DNA of 61,964 bases from Bacteroidota bacterium (lineage in GTDB: Bacteria > Bacteroidota > Bacteroidia > Flavobacteriales_D > Crocinitomicaceae): contig VGMY01000012.1 of assembly GCA_016866255.1 (NCBI GenBank), forward strand, positions 1 to 61,964, read 5' to 3'. A program made the translations under genes and the position numbers. Of this stretch, positions 1 through 9,520 are shown in pieces. How positions within the stretch are numbered: position 1 is the stretch's first letter; each line of letters begins with the position of its first letter. Under the pieces are notes generated by a model. It was not told where the DNA came from and did no database searches. It saw only the letters and a program-made list of their open reading frames with translations.

Positions 1-16
1 TAACAAGGTAAAACCA

Positions 17-39
17 AGTTGTTTCACAACTCTTTTTTT
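17..39 (+). terminator. Possible intrinsic terminator of a gene left of the window
   Basis: A 6-bp stem, AGTTGT (17-22) with ACAACT (26-31), has a 3-base loop and is followed by C and seven T. This is the layout of a short rho-independent terminator on the plus strand. The window opens with TAA, so an upstream plus-strand gene may end exactly at the edge, but nothing of it can be seen. The stem is AT-rich and short, so confidence is limited. Confidence 0.4.
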
Positions 40-86
40 ATGCCTTAATCCTTCATTCAAACCTTCGGCTTGATTCGATTTACGGC

Positions 87-119
87 ATAAAAAAACCTGA
101 GCCAAATGACTCAGGTTTT
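87..119 (-). terminator. Intrinsic terminator of the initiator tRNA
   Basis: A perfect 10-bp inverted repeat, AAAACCTGAG (92-101) and CTCAGGTTTT (110-119), has an 8-base loop. On the minus strand it runs straight into a run of T (complement of the A run at 89-95). It lies only a few bases past the 3' end of the tRNA, so it most likely ends the tRNA transcript. Confidence 0.8.
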
Positions 120-124
120 CCTTG

Positions 125-197
125 TAGCGGGGACAGGACTCGAACCTGTGACCTTCGGGTTATGAGCCCGACGAGCTCCCAACTGCTCCACCCCGCA
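125..197 (-). tRNA. Initiator tRNA-fMet (CAT anticodon)
   Basis: The 73-nt cloverleaf folds with a D stem GAGC/GCTC, an anticodon stem TCGGG/CCCGA with loop CTCATAA, a T stem ACAGG/CCTGT with loop TTCGAGT, and an acceptor stem closing GCGGGG with CCCCGC. It is the initiator rather than the elongator Met tRNA for three reasons: position 1 is unpaired with position 72 (T opposite T), the anticodon stem has three consecutive G-C pairs next to the loop, and the D stem has an A11-U24 pair. The discriminator base is A. CCA is not encoded. An intrinsic terminator follows directly. Confidence 0.95.
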
Positions 198-284
198 ATG
201 TATCTTTTCATTGCTTTATTTCAATTTTGCCCGATTCTTTCATCGAGGAAGGTAAAGATAAAAGGTTTTTCGTTATCCACCAAA

Positions 285-1205
285 TCAATCGAGTAACAAT
301 TGCTGCTTTCGGTTGATAGCCCCGTGTTTTTCAATGATGCATTTTAAGCCTATTGCATGCGAATGGAGGTTAATGCCCTGAACGCTAGACCTCGTTCGAT
401 CGAATAGATAATTGATCGTCAAAATGTCCTTGATTCTGCAACCCAAGCCCACTTGGACATTGTTCAAATTTTGCGTGCCTCCCCATACTTGAAAGCGGTA
501 GGCGTAATTCACTCTTACCGCCAATTCGTAATTAAACGGGGCATAGCGCACCGGGGTGATTTTTACCGAAGGCAACAAAAACCAATCCTCGTTCAATACC
601 ACCAAATGCCGGTAATAAACCCCCCATTCCGTTCTGAGCTGGGCCAAGGTGCCAATTTCTTTCCACTTCGCAGGACCCAGATCGTTCGCGTAAATTCCGG
701 AAAGCGAATTTCGGGTACGGTAGCTTAACCCCATTTTATAGGTTGGGTAGTTGTAGGTGGAAAAACGGCTGACCACCACATCCTGTTGGTTCGTGGTTAC
801 GTATTCCGGGTTATACCCAACTTGCACAAAGCCGCCTCCTATTCCCAGACTCAACCGATTTTCTTTATTCGTTTTGATGTTTACAGCCCCTTCTAAGGTA
901 GCTGTTGAAAAGGTAAACGCTCCGTTGCGCTCAACCAAAAGGTTCGTGCCCGCCCCAAACATCGCTCCGTCGCTTTTGCTGCCGCTGAAGGGAAAAGACA
1001 GGGTTGCATTGATGGTCTTGGGTGCTCCGTCAAATCCCACCCATTGCTGCTTTACCCCCAGGGCCGCTTCTACATATTCATTCAAGCCATGATGGGATGG
1101 GTTGATGCTCGCCCAATTCATGCCGTACCATACCCGGTTGGGTGCTTGCTGAGCGCCAACGGATAGACTTAAAAACAACATCAAAACAAGCCCTTTCCAC
1201 CTCAT
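285..1205 (-). CDS. PorP/SprF-family type IX secretion membrane protein
   Basis: This 306-residue protein has a signal peptide (about residues 1-18, ending SVGAQ) and then an amphipathic, Gly- and aromatic-rich strand pattern typical of an outer-membrane barrel. Opening features such as NPSHHGLNEYVEAALGVKQQWVGFDGAPKT match the PorP/SprF family, whose members help individual T9SS cargo reach or stay on the cell surface (family knowledge). The start chosen is the ATG at 1205; a longer reading frame upstream only runs back into the preceding gene. That ATG overlaps the TGA of the upstream type B cargo gene (ATGA), implying translational coupling. Confidence in the family is good; the specific partner is inferred from adjacency. 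Confidence 0.85.
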   Translation of the reverse strand: MRWKGLVLMLFLSLSVGAQQAPNRVWYGMNWASINPSHHGLNEYVEAALGVKQQWVGFDGAPKTINATLSFPFSGSKSDGAMFGAGTNLLVERNGAFTFSTATLEGAVNIKTNKENRLSLGIGGGFVQVGYNPEYVTTNQQDVVVSRFSTYNYPTYKMGLSYRTRNSLSGIYANDLGPAKWKEIGTLAQLRTEWGVYYRHLVVLNEDWFLLPSVKITPVRYAPFNYELAVRVNYAYRFQVWGGTQNLNNVQVGLGCRIKDILTINYLFDRTRSSVQGINLHSHAIGLKCIIEKHGAINRKQQLLLD

Positions 1206-2002
1206 CGAACAATGCTTATGGTTCCTTTTTTGACAACCCCGTTGCCCAAATCCAAAAGAAAGTAATAAACCCCATCGGGCAATACCTTTCCGTTGCGCGT
1301 TCCCGCCCAAGCATTCGCCGATCCATAAGAAGCCGATTCGTACAACACATCACCGAAACGGTTCATAATAACCATGCGGTTATCGGGGTAATTCTCAATG
1401 CCTGGAATGATCCACACATCGTTGTTGCCATCGTTGTTCGGCGAAAAGGTGTTGGGAATATTGAACACATTGCTCAAGAAAACCGTGACATAGTCAAAAA
1501 ACACACAACCCGCGTAATAGCCCATTAACATGTAAGTCGTGGTTTGAAAAGGAGTGGTTTGAACGCTCGGTAGTGTGGGATAATTGAACAGATAAGAAGG
1601 ACTCCACATCAACGAGTCATAATTTCCAGTAGCCTGTAAGGTCACCACGGTCCCAGAATCAACGGTTTGATCTAGGCCAGCGGATAAGTTAGCATCGAGT
1701 ACCGATACCGAGGAAATCGCCGTATCCAAGGTCACTGATCCATTCACCTCGCACGCGCACACTGCTTGAATTTGATGGATGTTTTGGGTGGGCAAAAACA
1801 CAAAAGTTCCCGATGCATTCGACAACACCGAGTCACCGTTTACCCAAAAGGAATAGGTCGCATTCCCTGCACAACCAGAGGTCGCTGTAAAGGTGAGGCT
1901 TTCGCCCGGACAAAGCGTATCACTGACTGGAAAAAGTTGCACCTGAGCCCTGACAAGAGAACCAAGATGCACCATTAACAAAAGAATAACAAGCCGTTGC
2001 AC
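1202..2002 (-). CDS. T9SS type B sorting-domain (gliding-motility-associated C-terminal) surface protein
   Basis: This 266-residue protein starts at a GTG and carries a signal peptide (MQRLVILLLMVHLGSLVRAQ). Residues about 20-90 look Ig-like with several Cys (DTLCPGESLTF, CACEVNG). Residues about 180-266 form the type B T9SS sorting domain: NTFSPNNDGNNDVW, then MNRFGDVLYE, then PDGVYYFLLDLGNG, ending GTISIVR. The product should pass the inner membrane by Sec and the outer membrane by T9SS. It is small for such cargo. The stop codon overlaps the start of the PorP/SprF gene, so the two look like a cargo/partner pair. What the mature part binds is unknown. Confidence 0.85.
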   Translation of the reverse strand: MQRLVILLLMVHLGSLVRAQVQLFPVSDTLCPGESLTFTATSGCAGNATYSFWVNGDSVLSNASGTFVFLPTQNIHQIQAVCACEVNGSVTLDTAISSVSVLDANLSAGLDQTVDSGTVVTLQATGNYDSLMWSPSYLFNYPTLPSVQTTPFQTTTYMLMGYYAGCVFFDYVTVFLSNVFNIPNTFSPNNDGNNDVWIIPGIENYPDNRMVIMNRFGDVLYESASYGSANAWAGTRNGKVLPDGVYYFLLDLGNGVVKKGTISIVR

Positions 2003-2143
2003 AGATTACGATACCTAAGGTTTTTCGGGAGAAACATCCAACAGGAGCAGACTGCTTTACCCAAATTGTACGCAAACTACCGAATTTTTTACGAATTTTG
2101 GCATTATTGTCGACGCGAAGCAATAATTTTTAATACCTACATC

Positions 2144-5100
2144 ATGCAAAAAATTACCTTTTCCTCCCTCTTGACCTTGTTGATTTCCTTGAGCGCCTTC
2201 AGTCAGCGCTTGGATTACGACCATTCCTCGAAATGGTTTTTTGGTATCAATGCGGGAGCCACTTGGAGCTGTACCGACGTTCGAAATGAAAACGATGGCG
2301 GTTGGGGTTTTACCTTAGGGAAATCCTACAACTGGAAAACGGGAAGGCGTATCAGTTTTGATCTCAGAGGACGCTACCTGTATGGAGATTGGTACGGTCA
2401 AGACAACGATACCAGCAACTTGAGCGCTTACGTCAGCGGTCCACTCTCCCCGTACAAGGATACTTTCAACATGACTGTTCACAATTTTCTCAATGAGCAG
2501 CACCGTTTGGCCTTTGAATTAGTCCTTCACGCAAACCGCTTTACAGAGCGCACCAACTGGGACCCTTACATTTTTGGAGGAATTGGCATTACTTGGCGCA
2601 AAACATGGGGAAATCTATACAACGACGCCGTTTTATACAATTATCCGGACATGTTGGCTAGCGGTGGTATTTCCAATGCCATTAGCACCGATATGGACAA
2701 CACCTACGAAACGCCCTTAAATGAAAACCAAAACGATCGTTGGAAGGCTAAATGGATGCCGAGTCTAGGAATTGGAATCGGATATATCGTTGGCCCAAGA
2801 TTTTCAATCGGCATTGAGCACAAAACCACCTTTACGGGAATCGACGATTGGGATGGAGTGGTTTCCTCAAACCGTCTTAAAAAAGACTGGTATAACTACA
2901 CATCAGGGTATCTGCAGTTCCGTTTTAGAACCCAAGAAAAAGAACCGCACCAAGAGGAGCAAAATAACATCAATAACATCAATAACTACAACATCAACTG
3001 CATTAAACCGACCATCAGTGCAACAGAAACTTCGGTTACCACCAACACCGAGAACTATTACATTCGATTTAATACTACCGAGATTACTGCTAAAAACACC
3101 ATTATGATCAGGGATGCGGGAGGGCTGACTGTTCCTTTTACCTTTGATCCAACCACCAACTCCGTAAGTTCCAGAGTGGTTCTCAAGCCTGGCATCAACC
3201 GATTTACCTTGTTCGTGCAAAACGATTGCGGGAGCGCTACCCAAACCCTCGAGGTTAATTACAATGATTGCCGCCTACCCAACATTACTTTCAGCAATTT
3301 AGTAAAGAACGGATCTACCACGGTGCAACAATCTACCTTAAACCTGAGTGCAATCATTGAAAACACCATGGCCTCCAACATTGCCCTCTATGTCAATGGA
3401 GTTTCAAGAACCCAATTCAGTTACAACTTTTTAAACGACGTTTTCCAATCCACCCTCTCTTTACAACCGGGTAAGAACCTAATCAAAGTAGAGGCTAGCA
3501 ACCTGTGCGGAAGTTCCTTCGCAGCTACCGAAATTATCTACGATAACTGCGTTATTCCTTCCTTGAGCATGATGTCTCCGTCCAATAGCGGCACAACCGT
3601 TAGTTCGGCCTCGCAAGTGGTTACGGTGTCAACTTTGGGTTTTAGCGGTAAAAATGAATTCAGCGTTTTACTTAACGGTCAGAACATGAACAATTTTTCT
3701 TGGGCGAACGCTGTATTAACTGTTCCGGTAACTTTAGTCAACGGCAACAACACCCTGACGGTCAACGGAACCAACCGCTGCGGTTCGGAATCTTTGGTAA
3801 TCAGCTTGAACTACCAACAATGCCAAGCGCCTGTTATTACCTTGCAAAATCCTGCCAGTGTTAACGTTTCTGTTTCCAAGGCACCTTACACGGTGAAGTT
3901 CAAAACACAAAACCAAAGCAGTATTAGCCTTTTGGTTAACAATTTGCCGGTCAAGAATTACACCTACAACGCAACAACAGGTATGCTTGAATATTCTTTT
4001 TTGCTTACCCCAGGCCTAAATATCGTAACCCTTACGAGCAGCAGCGCCTGCGGGGTTGATATGGAAACCGTCAACATTACTTACCTAACCTGTACCTCGC
4101 CCAACGCAAGCCTAACCTCTTCTGGAGGAACGGTAAGCGCCTCGGGTTACGTGTTTTCTGCCACAACGAATGGCATAAATTCAATACAAGAAATTAAAGT
4201 AACGCAGAACGGAAACGCTATTCCCTTTACATTTTCTTCGGGCATAGTTCAAGCGATTTCTTTATTAAATCCGGGTACCAACACCTTCACCGTTACCCTT
4301 ACCAATCTCTGTGGAACGCAAAGTCAAACACAAACGGTCACCTACAATAACTGTTTGACTCCAAGTGTTGGCTTGTTGCAACCGATTGCAAGTGGAATAA
4401 CGGTAAATCAGAACGCCTACGAACTTCAGTTTACCACCGCTAATGTGAATAATGCCTCTGAAATCACCTTAAAAGTGAATGGCAAGGCAACCCCATTTCA
4501 ATGGTTGAACGGAATAGTAAGTGCCAGTGTAGTTTTGAATGCAGACATCAACAACGTCGTCGTTTCCGTGAAAAACGCGTGCGGCAGCGATAGCAAAAGC
4601 CTGCAAATTTCGTTTAAACAGTGTTTGGTACCATCGGTTGTTATGAACTCCCCAAACCAATTGAGTACCACCACCAACCAAAATTCAATAAATATTGATG
4701 TTGACGCAGTGAATTGCAACAGCGCAGCACAAATTACGGTAATGCGAAACGGAACCGCTGTTCCATTCTCATTTACGAACGGAAAAATAACCTTGAATCC
4801 GACTCTTACTCCGGGACTAAACACCTTTGTCATCAAAGCCACCAACGACTGTGGAAATGACATTGGACAGCTCAACGTGACCTATGACAATTGTCTAGCG
4901 CCACTGATATCGCTGAACTCCCCCATTTTCGGTGCTACTTCCAATGCCACCTTGGCCATTTCAGCAGCACTTCAAAACATTGCCAATGCGTCACAGGTCA
5001 TTTTATTGGTTAATGGAATTGGTGTGCCGTTTACGTTGACTTCAGGTACATTGACGGCCAGTGCAACGCTTCAAGCAGGTAATAACACCGTGGTAATTTC

Positions 5101-7183
5101 TGCTACAAATTCTTGTGGAACGGACGTTGAAACGAACAACATCGTTTTCAATCCTTGTAAAGCGCCTACGGTAACCATAAATCAGCCCGTAACTTCAGGC
5201 TCTACGGTATCGAACGCCACATTTGCCTTTAACGCAACCTTGGAGAACGTCAGTCTGAGCAATCAAGTTATCCTCAGTTTGAACGGTAACGCAATCACCA
5301 ACTTTCAACTAGTGAGCGGTCAATTAAGCGCAACCCTTTCGCTCAACAATGGCGTCAATACCATCGTGTTGAGTGCAAACAACGGTTGTGGTGCGGCTCA
5401 GCAAACAACAACCCTCACCTTAAGCACGTGCAACTCTCCCTCTGTGAACATTCAAACGGCGAACGGCCAGACGGTTTCCAATACATTGTTCCCCTTCACC
5501 GCCCAAGTATTCCAAATAACCAATGTTCAAGGGTTAACATTCATGGTCAATGGACAAATTACCCCTATTTCCCTGGTTGGAAATACCGCAACCGCCTCAG
5601 TAACACTTCAAAACGGTCAAAATACCTTGATGCTTTCAGCAACGAATGCTTGTGGAACGGACACCAAGGCGATACAAGTAAATTTTATTCCTTGCACAAC
5701 CCCTTCGATTAGCGTTCAAAATACGAACAACGCGACCGTTACTTCAGCGACCTACGTCTTAAATGCCACCGTAACCGGTGTTATTTCAGCCGAGGTATCA
5801 ATTACTTTGAACGGAAATCCCGTCAATAATTTTACGCTCAATGGCAGTAACCTGAGTGCGACCCTAACCCTTAGCCCGGGATCAAACCACGTTGTACTTG
5901 TTGCTCAAAACAACTGCGGATTTGACCGCGGAGATTTGAACGTGATTTATGAAAATTGTACCACACCTCAAATTAACGTTGGATCCATGAGCGATACGGT
6001 TGCGCAAGGGATTCTTACCTACGCTGCGAGCCTCACCAACATGCCTTCGGTTCAGGGTATTGGGTTAACGCTTAACGGACAAAGTGTTTCCAACTATTCG
6101 TACGTGAACGGAGTGCTTATAGCCAACCTAAACCTTGCGAACGGGGACAACACAATCGTGTTAACCGCGAACAATGCCTGCGGAAACGCCAGCAACACCC
6201 AACATGTTTATTACGACCACTGTCAAGTACCGATCATAACGGTGACGTCAGCCTTACAAGCTAGCGATGGTTTATACTATTTTGAAGCAACCCTTCAACA
6301 TGTCTACGATATCGAAGGAGTTTATTTCACTTTCAACGGTCAAAACGTTCCATTTAACTATAATAACGGTCAATTTACGGCAACGGTCACCTTGAATCAA
6401 GGAGCCAACACTTTTTACATCAGTGCCGGAAATAATTGTGGAACCGATACGGAAACTACCAACGTGAATTTTGCCAATTGCAATCTTCCGATAATAGTCC
6501 TGGTAAATCCCTCCTCGGCGTCTTCGAATGTGACAGTTGCGGCATATACCATAGCCCTGGATGTTCAAAATATCAGCAGCGCAGCAGAGGTAAATCTCAC
6601 CCAGAATGGTACCGCCTTAATGGGCATTAGCTTAGCAGGAACATCGGTTACGCTTCCTGTAGCCTTACAGTCAGGAATGAACACCTTCCAGGTAAATGCA
6701 AATAATGTTTGTGGAGTTGATCAAAATTCTTTCACCATAAATTACACGCCAAACGGCAACAGCAACAATGGAGGAAGGCCCGAAAATAATTCAGGAAGTC
6801 AAGGTTCACCCAATAATAATGCCGAAAAACAAAACCCACCTAAAGACGTTAAGCCCGTAACTCCGGCACCTGCCCCGGCCAAAAAAGATCCACCTAAAGA
6901 CGTTAAGCCCGTAACTCCGGCACCTGCCCCGGCCAAAAAAGATCCGCCCAAAGACGTTAAGCCCGTAACTCCGGCACCTGCTCCGGCCAAAAAAGATCCG
7001 CCCAATGACGTTAAGCCCGCAACTCCGACACCTGCTCCGGCCAAAAAAGATCCGCCCAAAGACGTTAAGCCCGTAACTCCGGTAACACCTGAAAAGCCCG
7101 TGATTAAACCCAAGCCCTCACAACCTGAACCCAAGGAGACTAAACCGGAAGAAAAAAAACCTGAAAAAGGCGGGGGAAAATGA
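2144..7183 (+). CDS. Large envelope protein: barrel-like N-terminus, 14 Cys-paired Ig-like repeats, Pro/Lys-rich tail
   Basis: I do not recognise this 1679-residue protein as a named family. The ATG at 2144 gives a clean signal peptide (MQKITFSSLLTLLISLSAFSQ); the frame is open further upstream without one. Residues about 22-265 alternate like a small outer-membrane barrel (FFGINAGATWSC, PSLGIGIGYIVGPRFSIGIE). From about residue 280 come 14 repeats of roughly 75-90 residues. Each begins with a C-x-x-P motif and ends with a CG motif (for example NDCG, NACG, NNCG) followed by a strand ending Y-x-N-C. The last ~145 residues are Asn/Ser/Pro/Lys-rich with an 18-residue tandem repeat and end in GGGK. 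No T9SS sorting domain is visible. The repeats may be extracellular or periplasmic; the basic tail suggests contact with peptidoglycan or acidic polymer, which is inference. Confidence 0.75.
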   Translation: MQKITFSSLLTLLISLSAFSQRLDYDHSSKWFFGINAGATWSCTDVRNENDGGWGFTLGKSYNWKTGRRISFDLRGRYLYGDWYGQDNDTSNLSAYVSGPLSPYKDTFNMTVHNFLNEQHRLAFELVLHANRFTERTNWDPYIFGGIGITWRKTWGNLYNDAVLYNYPDMLASGGISNAISTDMDNTYETPLNENQNDRWKAKWMPSLGIGIGYIVGPRFSIGIEHKTTFTGIDDWDGVVSSNRLKKDWYNYTSGYLQFRFRTQEKEPHQEEQNNINNINNYNINCIKPTISATETSVTTNTENYYIRFNTTEITAKNTIMIRDAGGLTVPFTFDPTTNSVSSRVVLKPGINRFTLFVQNDCGSATQTLEVNYNDCRLPNITFSNLVKNGSTTVQQSTLNLSAIIENTMASNIALYVNGVSRTQFSYNFLNDVFQSTLSLQPGKNLIKVEASNLCGSSFAATEIIYDNCVIPSLSMMSPSNSGTTVSSASQVVTVSTLGFSGKNEFSVLLNGQNMNNFSWANAVLTVPVTLVNGNNTLTVNGTNRCGSESLVISLNYQQCQAPVITLQNPASVNVSVSKAPYTVKFKTQNQSSISLLVNNLPVKNYTYNATTGMLEYSFLLTPGLNIVTLTSSSACGVDMETVNITYLTCTSPNASLTSSGGTVSASGYVFSATTNGINSIQEIKVTQNGNAIPFTFSSGIVQAISLLNPGTNTFTVTLTNLCGTQSQTQTVTYNNCLTPSVGLLQPIASGITVNQNAYELQFTTANVNNASEITLKVNGKATPFQWLNGIVSASVVLNADINNVVVSVKNACGSDSKSLQISFKQCLVPSVVMNSPNQLSTTTNQNSINIDVDAVNCNSAAQITVMRNGTAVPFSFTNGKITLNPTLTPGLNTFVIKATNDCGNDIGQLNVTYDNCLAPLISLNSPIFGATSNATLAISAALQNIANASQVILLVNGIGVPFTLTSGTLTASATLQAGNNTVVISATNSCGTDVETNNIVFNPCKAPTVTINQPVTSGSTVSNATFAFNATLENVSLSNQVILSLNGNAITNFQLVSGQLSATLSLNNGVNTIVLSANNGCGAAQQTTTLTLSTCNSPSVNIQTANGQTVSNTLFPFTAQVFQITNVQGLTFMVNGQITPISLVGNTATASVTLQNGQNTLMLSATNACGTDTKAIQVNFIPCTTPSISVQNTNNATVTSATYVLNATVTGVISAEVSITLNGNPVNNFTLNGSNLSATLTLSPGSNHVVLVAQNNCGFDRGDLNVIYENCTTPQINVGSMSDTVAQGILTYAASLTNMPSVQGIGLTLNGQSVSNYSYVNGVLIANLNLANGDNTIVLTANNACGNASNTQHVYYDHCQVPIITVTSALQASDGLYYFEATLQHVYDIEGVYFTFNGQNVPFNYNNGQFTATVTLNQGANTFYISAGNNCGTDTETTNVNFANCNLPIIVLVNPSSASSNVTVAAYTIALDVQNISSAAEVNLTQNGTALMGISLAGTSVTLPVALQSGMNTFQVNANNVCGVDQNSFTINYTPNGNSNNGGRPENNSGSQGSPNNNAEKQNPPKDVKPVTPAPAPAKKDPPKDVKPVTPAPAPAKKDPPKDVKPVTPAPAPAKKDPPNDVKPATPTPAPAKKDPPKDVKPVTPVTPEKPVIKPKPSQPEPKETKPEEKKPEKGGGK
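6836..7085 (+). repeat. 54-bp in-frame tandem repeat encoding a Pro/Lys-rich tail
   Basis: Four full 54-bp units (starting at 6836, 6890, 6944 and 6998) and a partial fifth encode the 18-residue unit PPKDVKPVTPAPAPAKKD. The DNA units differ at only a few positions, including one change to PPNDVKPATPTPAPAKKD, so the array is young or homogenised and could vary in length between strains. It lies in the C-terminal tail of the 14-repeat protein. Confidence 0.95.
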
Positions 7184-7253
7184 TTGCCATTTAGATGGAG
7201 GGGTTTTAATAGTGAATACTAATTTGTAAATTCGCACTCTTAATTCAGATTCC

Positions 7254-9482
7254 ATGGCAATAATTGGTAAAATACGTGACAAATCCTGGTTAATTGTTGG
7301 TTTTGTAGGTATCGCGATGATCGCATTCATTTTGGGGGATTACAACCGCATGTTCGGTTTGGGGGAAGGAAGTTACGGAATCGGTCTAGTTGCCGGAGAA
7401 AAAATTGATATCGAAGATTATAACGCCTTAACCGAACGTGTTCAAAACCAAGAGCGAAACCAAAAGCAACAGGAAAACAAGCCCTTTACCGACGAAGACC
7501 TAGAAGCGGCGAATGACAAAGCATTTAGTTTCATGGTAGATTCCACCTTGCTACAAAAGGAATACCATTCATTAAACATTGCAGTAAGTGATCGAGAATT
7601 TACTGCCTACCTTATGGCAACAGAGGGATTTAGTGTGCTACAGGACCTCAACCAATTTTTTGTGGACAAGGCCACGGGGGTTATTTCCGAACAATCCATC
7701 AAAAGTGGAAGGGTGCAGTTGCAAAATACATTAACCAAATTAAAAGCCGCAAAAAAAGCCGAAGAAAAAGCCCAATGGGAAGGGACGAAGAAGTATTTCA
7801 CGGATCGAAGAAAAAATGAGAAGTACTTTTCCTTAATAGCTCAGGGTATTTATATAACAAAAGTTGAAGCGCGGGAAGAATATTTATCCAAAAAAGAAGC
7901 CAAAAATATTCAATTTGTTACAAGGCGCTATTCCGAAATCAATAATGCTGAAATAAAAATCAGCGACGACGAATTGCTTTCTTTTTACGAGGAACACAAA
8001 GCCGATAAAAAGTACTGGAATCGAAGCAATAATCGCGAAATAAGACTGTTTGATATTTCCATTAAGCCTTCCAAAGCAGATACGCTTGCTTTTGATAAAA
8101 AGATTGCTAAACTGCGCCAAGATTTTCTAGCTTCGAGTAATGATTCCGCCCTGGTCATGAAAGAAAGCGAAATGCGAAATTATCTCCCAGGAGCAAGAGC
8201 TATAGCTGTACCTGTTGGTCATCCAAAGGCCAATCAGTACATGACCTACCCCATGGATTACGATACCATCATTAAACGAACAGCGATTGGGCAATTAGTG
8301 GGTCCTTACCGCGTCAGCGATGCATTTTACCTATCCAAACTGTTGGGATTCTCCCCTGCAAAAATAAAAGCGCGGCATTTATTAATTGCTACCAACAATT
8401 CAACCGATTCGAAACTGCTTGCCAGTAAGAAAAAAACCGCCGACAGCCTTCTCGCCGCCATCAACAAAACCAATTTTGCGGAGCTCGTTAAAAAATACAG
8501 CGATGATCCCGGATCGAAAGACAAAGGTGGCGAATACGCAGACTTCTTGGAAGGGGATATGGTGAAAGAATTCGGTGGATATTGTGCTACTGCTCCCATC
8601 GGTAAAATTGGCATGGTTAAAACCGATTTTGGATACCACATTATTGAAGTATTGGAACGCGATGCTAACCGGTTTCCCATTTTAGTTACTATCGTAAAAT
8701 CGTTCAAGGCCTCTGAGGAAACTGTGGCAAACTCGGAATCTGAAGCGAACATGTTGCTCGGTAAAATCAATCGAAAGTTATCAGGCCTATCCGATATTTC
8801 CAAGAAAACTGCGGCGTTTGACACACTTGGAAACCGCAACGGCTATTTCATTCGTCCGATTAAATTGGAGGACAATAACCCCACGATGTACGGTATTAGT
8901 ACCAAAATCGCCCAAGATCGGGTTTTAGAATTGGCATTTAACAACGAGGCCGAGGCCGGTGACCTAATGCAAGCACCCATTAGGGATGAAGATAAATACA
9001 TTATTGCTATGCTGTCTTTGGTTACTCAAAAAGGAGAACCGCAGTTCCATGAGGTCAAGGAACGAATGAAAACAGAGCTTATCGAAGATAAAAAAGCGAA
9101 ACGACTCATCAATGAAATGACGAAAATAAAAGGTCTAAATGCCGTAGCCAGTAAATTTAATGCTGTTGTAGAACAAGCTCAGGTAACCTTTGCAAACCCA
9201 TCCATGGGAAACAGCGGATTCGAGCCCGAAATCGTAGGAGCATTGTTCTCAGGGCTTGTGAAAGATGGTCAGACTACTCTTCCCTTGAAAGGGAAATCCG
9301 GCGTCTATATCGTTAAAATTGTTTCGTCCCAGAAAGCCCCGTCAACCGCAATATATAAGGAAGAAAAAGATCAACTCACGGCAATGGTAAAAAGTAACCT
9401 GCAGGCCTCACTCATGAACTCGCTCCGCAAATCAGCAGAAGTAGTGGACAACCGAAAACTTTACCCGAATATTCGATTTTAG
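7254..9482 (+). CDS. ppiD: PpiD-type membrane-anchored peptidyl-prolyl isomerase / periplasmic chaperone
   Basis: This 742-residue protein has one membrane anchor near the N-terminus (IVGFVGIAMIAFILGDY) and no cleavable signal, as in PpiD. It has a SurA-like N-terminal chaperone region (about 50-330) and a parvulin domain (about 365-460) with IKARHLLIA, FAELVKKYSDDPGSKDKGG and DFGYHIIEVL. A second, degenerate parvulin-like region probably follows in the C-terminal third. It should assist folding of proteins leaving the Sec translocon, a high load where large secreted proteins are made. The gene lies 70 bases after the 14-repeat envelope protein on the same strand and may be cotranscribed. The length is somewhat above that of E. 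coli PpiD (about 620 residues), as is common in Bacteroidota. Confidence 0.88.
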   Translation: MAIIGKIRDKSWLIVGFVGIAMIAFILGDYNRMFGLGEGSYGIGLVAGEKIDIEDYNALTERVQNQERNQKQQENKPFTDEDLEAANDKAFSFMVDSTLLQKEYHSLNIAVSDREFTAYLMATEGFSVLQDLNQFFVDKATGVISEQSIKSGRVQLQNTLTKLKAAKKAEEKAQWEGTKKYFTDRRKNEKYFSLIAQGIYITKVEAREEYLSKKEAKNIQFVTRRYSEINNAEIKISDDELLSFYEEHKADKKYWNRSNNREIRLFDISIKPSKADTLAFDKKIAKLRQDFLASSNDSALVMKESEMRNYLPGARAIAVPVGHPKANQYMTYPMDYDTIIKRTAIGQLVGPYRVSDAFYLSKLLGFSPAKIKARHLLIATNNSTDSKLLASKKKTADSLLAAINKTNFAELVKKYSDDPGSKDKGGEYADFLEGDMVKEFGGYCATAPIGKIGMVKTDFGYHIIEVLERDANRFPILVTIVKSFKASEETVANSESEANMLLGKINRKLSGLSDISKKTAAFDTLGNRNGYFIRPIKLEDNNPTMYGISTKIAQDRVLELAFNNEAEAGDLMQAPIRDEDKYIIAMLSLVTQKGEPQFHEVKERMKTELIEDKKAKRLINEMTKIKGLNAVASKFNAVVEQAQVTFANPSMGNSGFEPEIVGALFSGLVKDGQTTLPLKGKSGVYIVKIVSSQKAPSTAIYKEEKDQLTAMVKSNLQASLMNSLRKSAEVVDNRKLYPNIRF

Positions 9483-9520
9483 TGCCAATACTTGGCCTTA
9501 GCGAGAGTTATTGGGTGTGT

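Noticed and set aside
1-15. TAACAAGGTAAAACC resembles the conserved 3' end of 16S rRNA.
   Set aside because: The similarity stops after about 11 bases and the following sequence lacks the anti-Shine-Dalgarno end; it runs into a small hairpin and T run instead.
6799-7134. A Gly/Leu-rich open frame with perfect 18-residue repeats on the minus strand.
   Set aside because: It is the mirror of the 54-bp repeat array in the plus-strand gene; the periodicity comes from that array.
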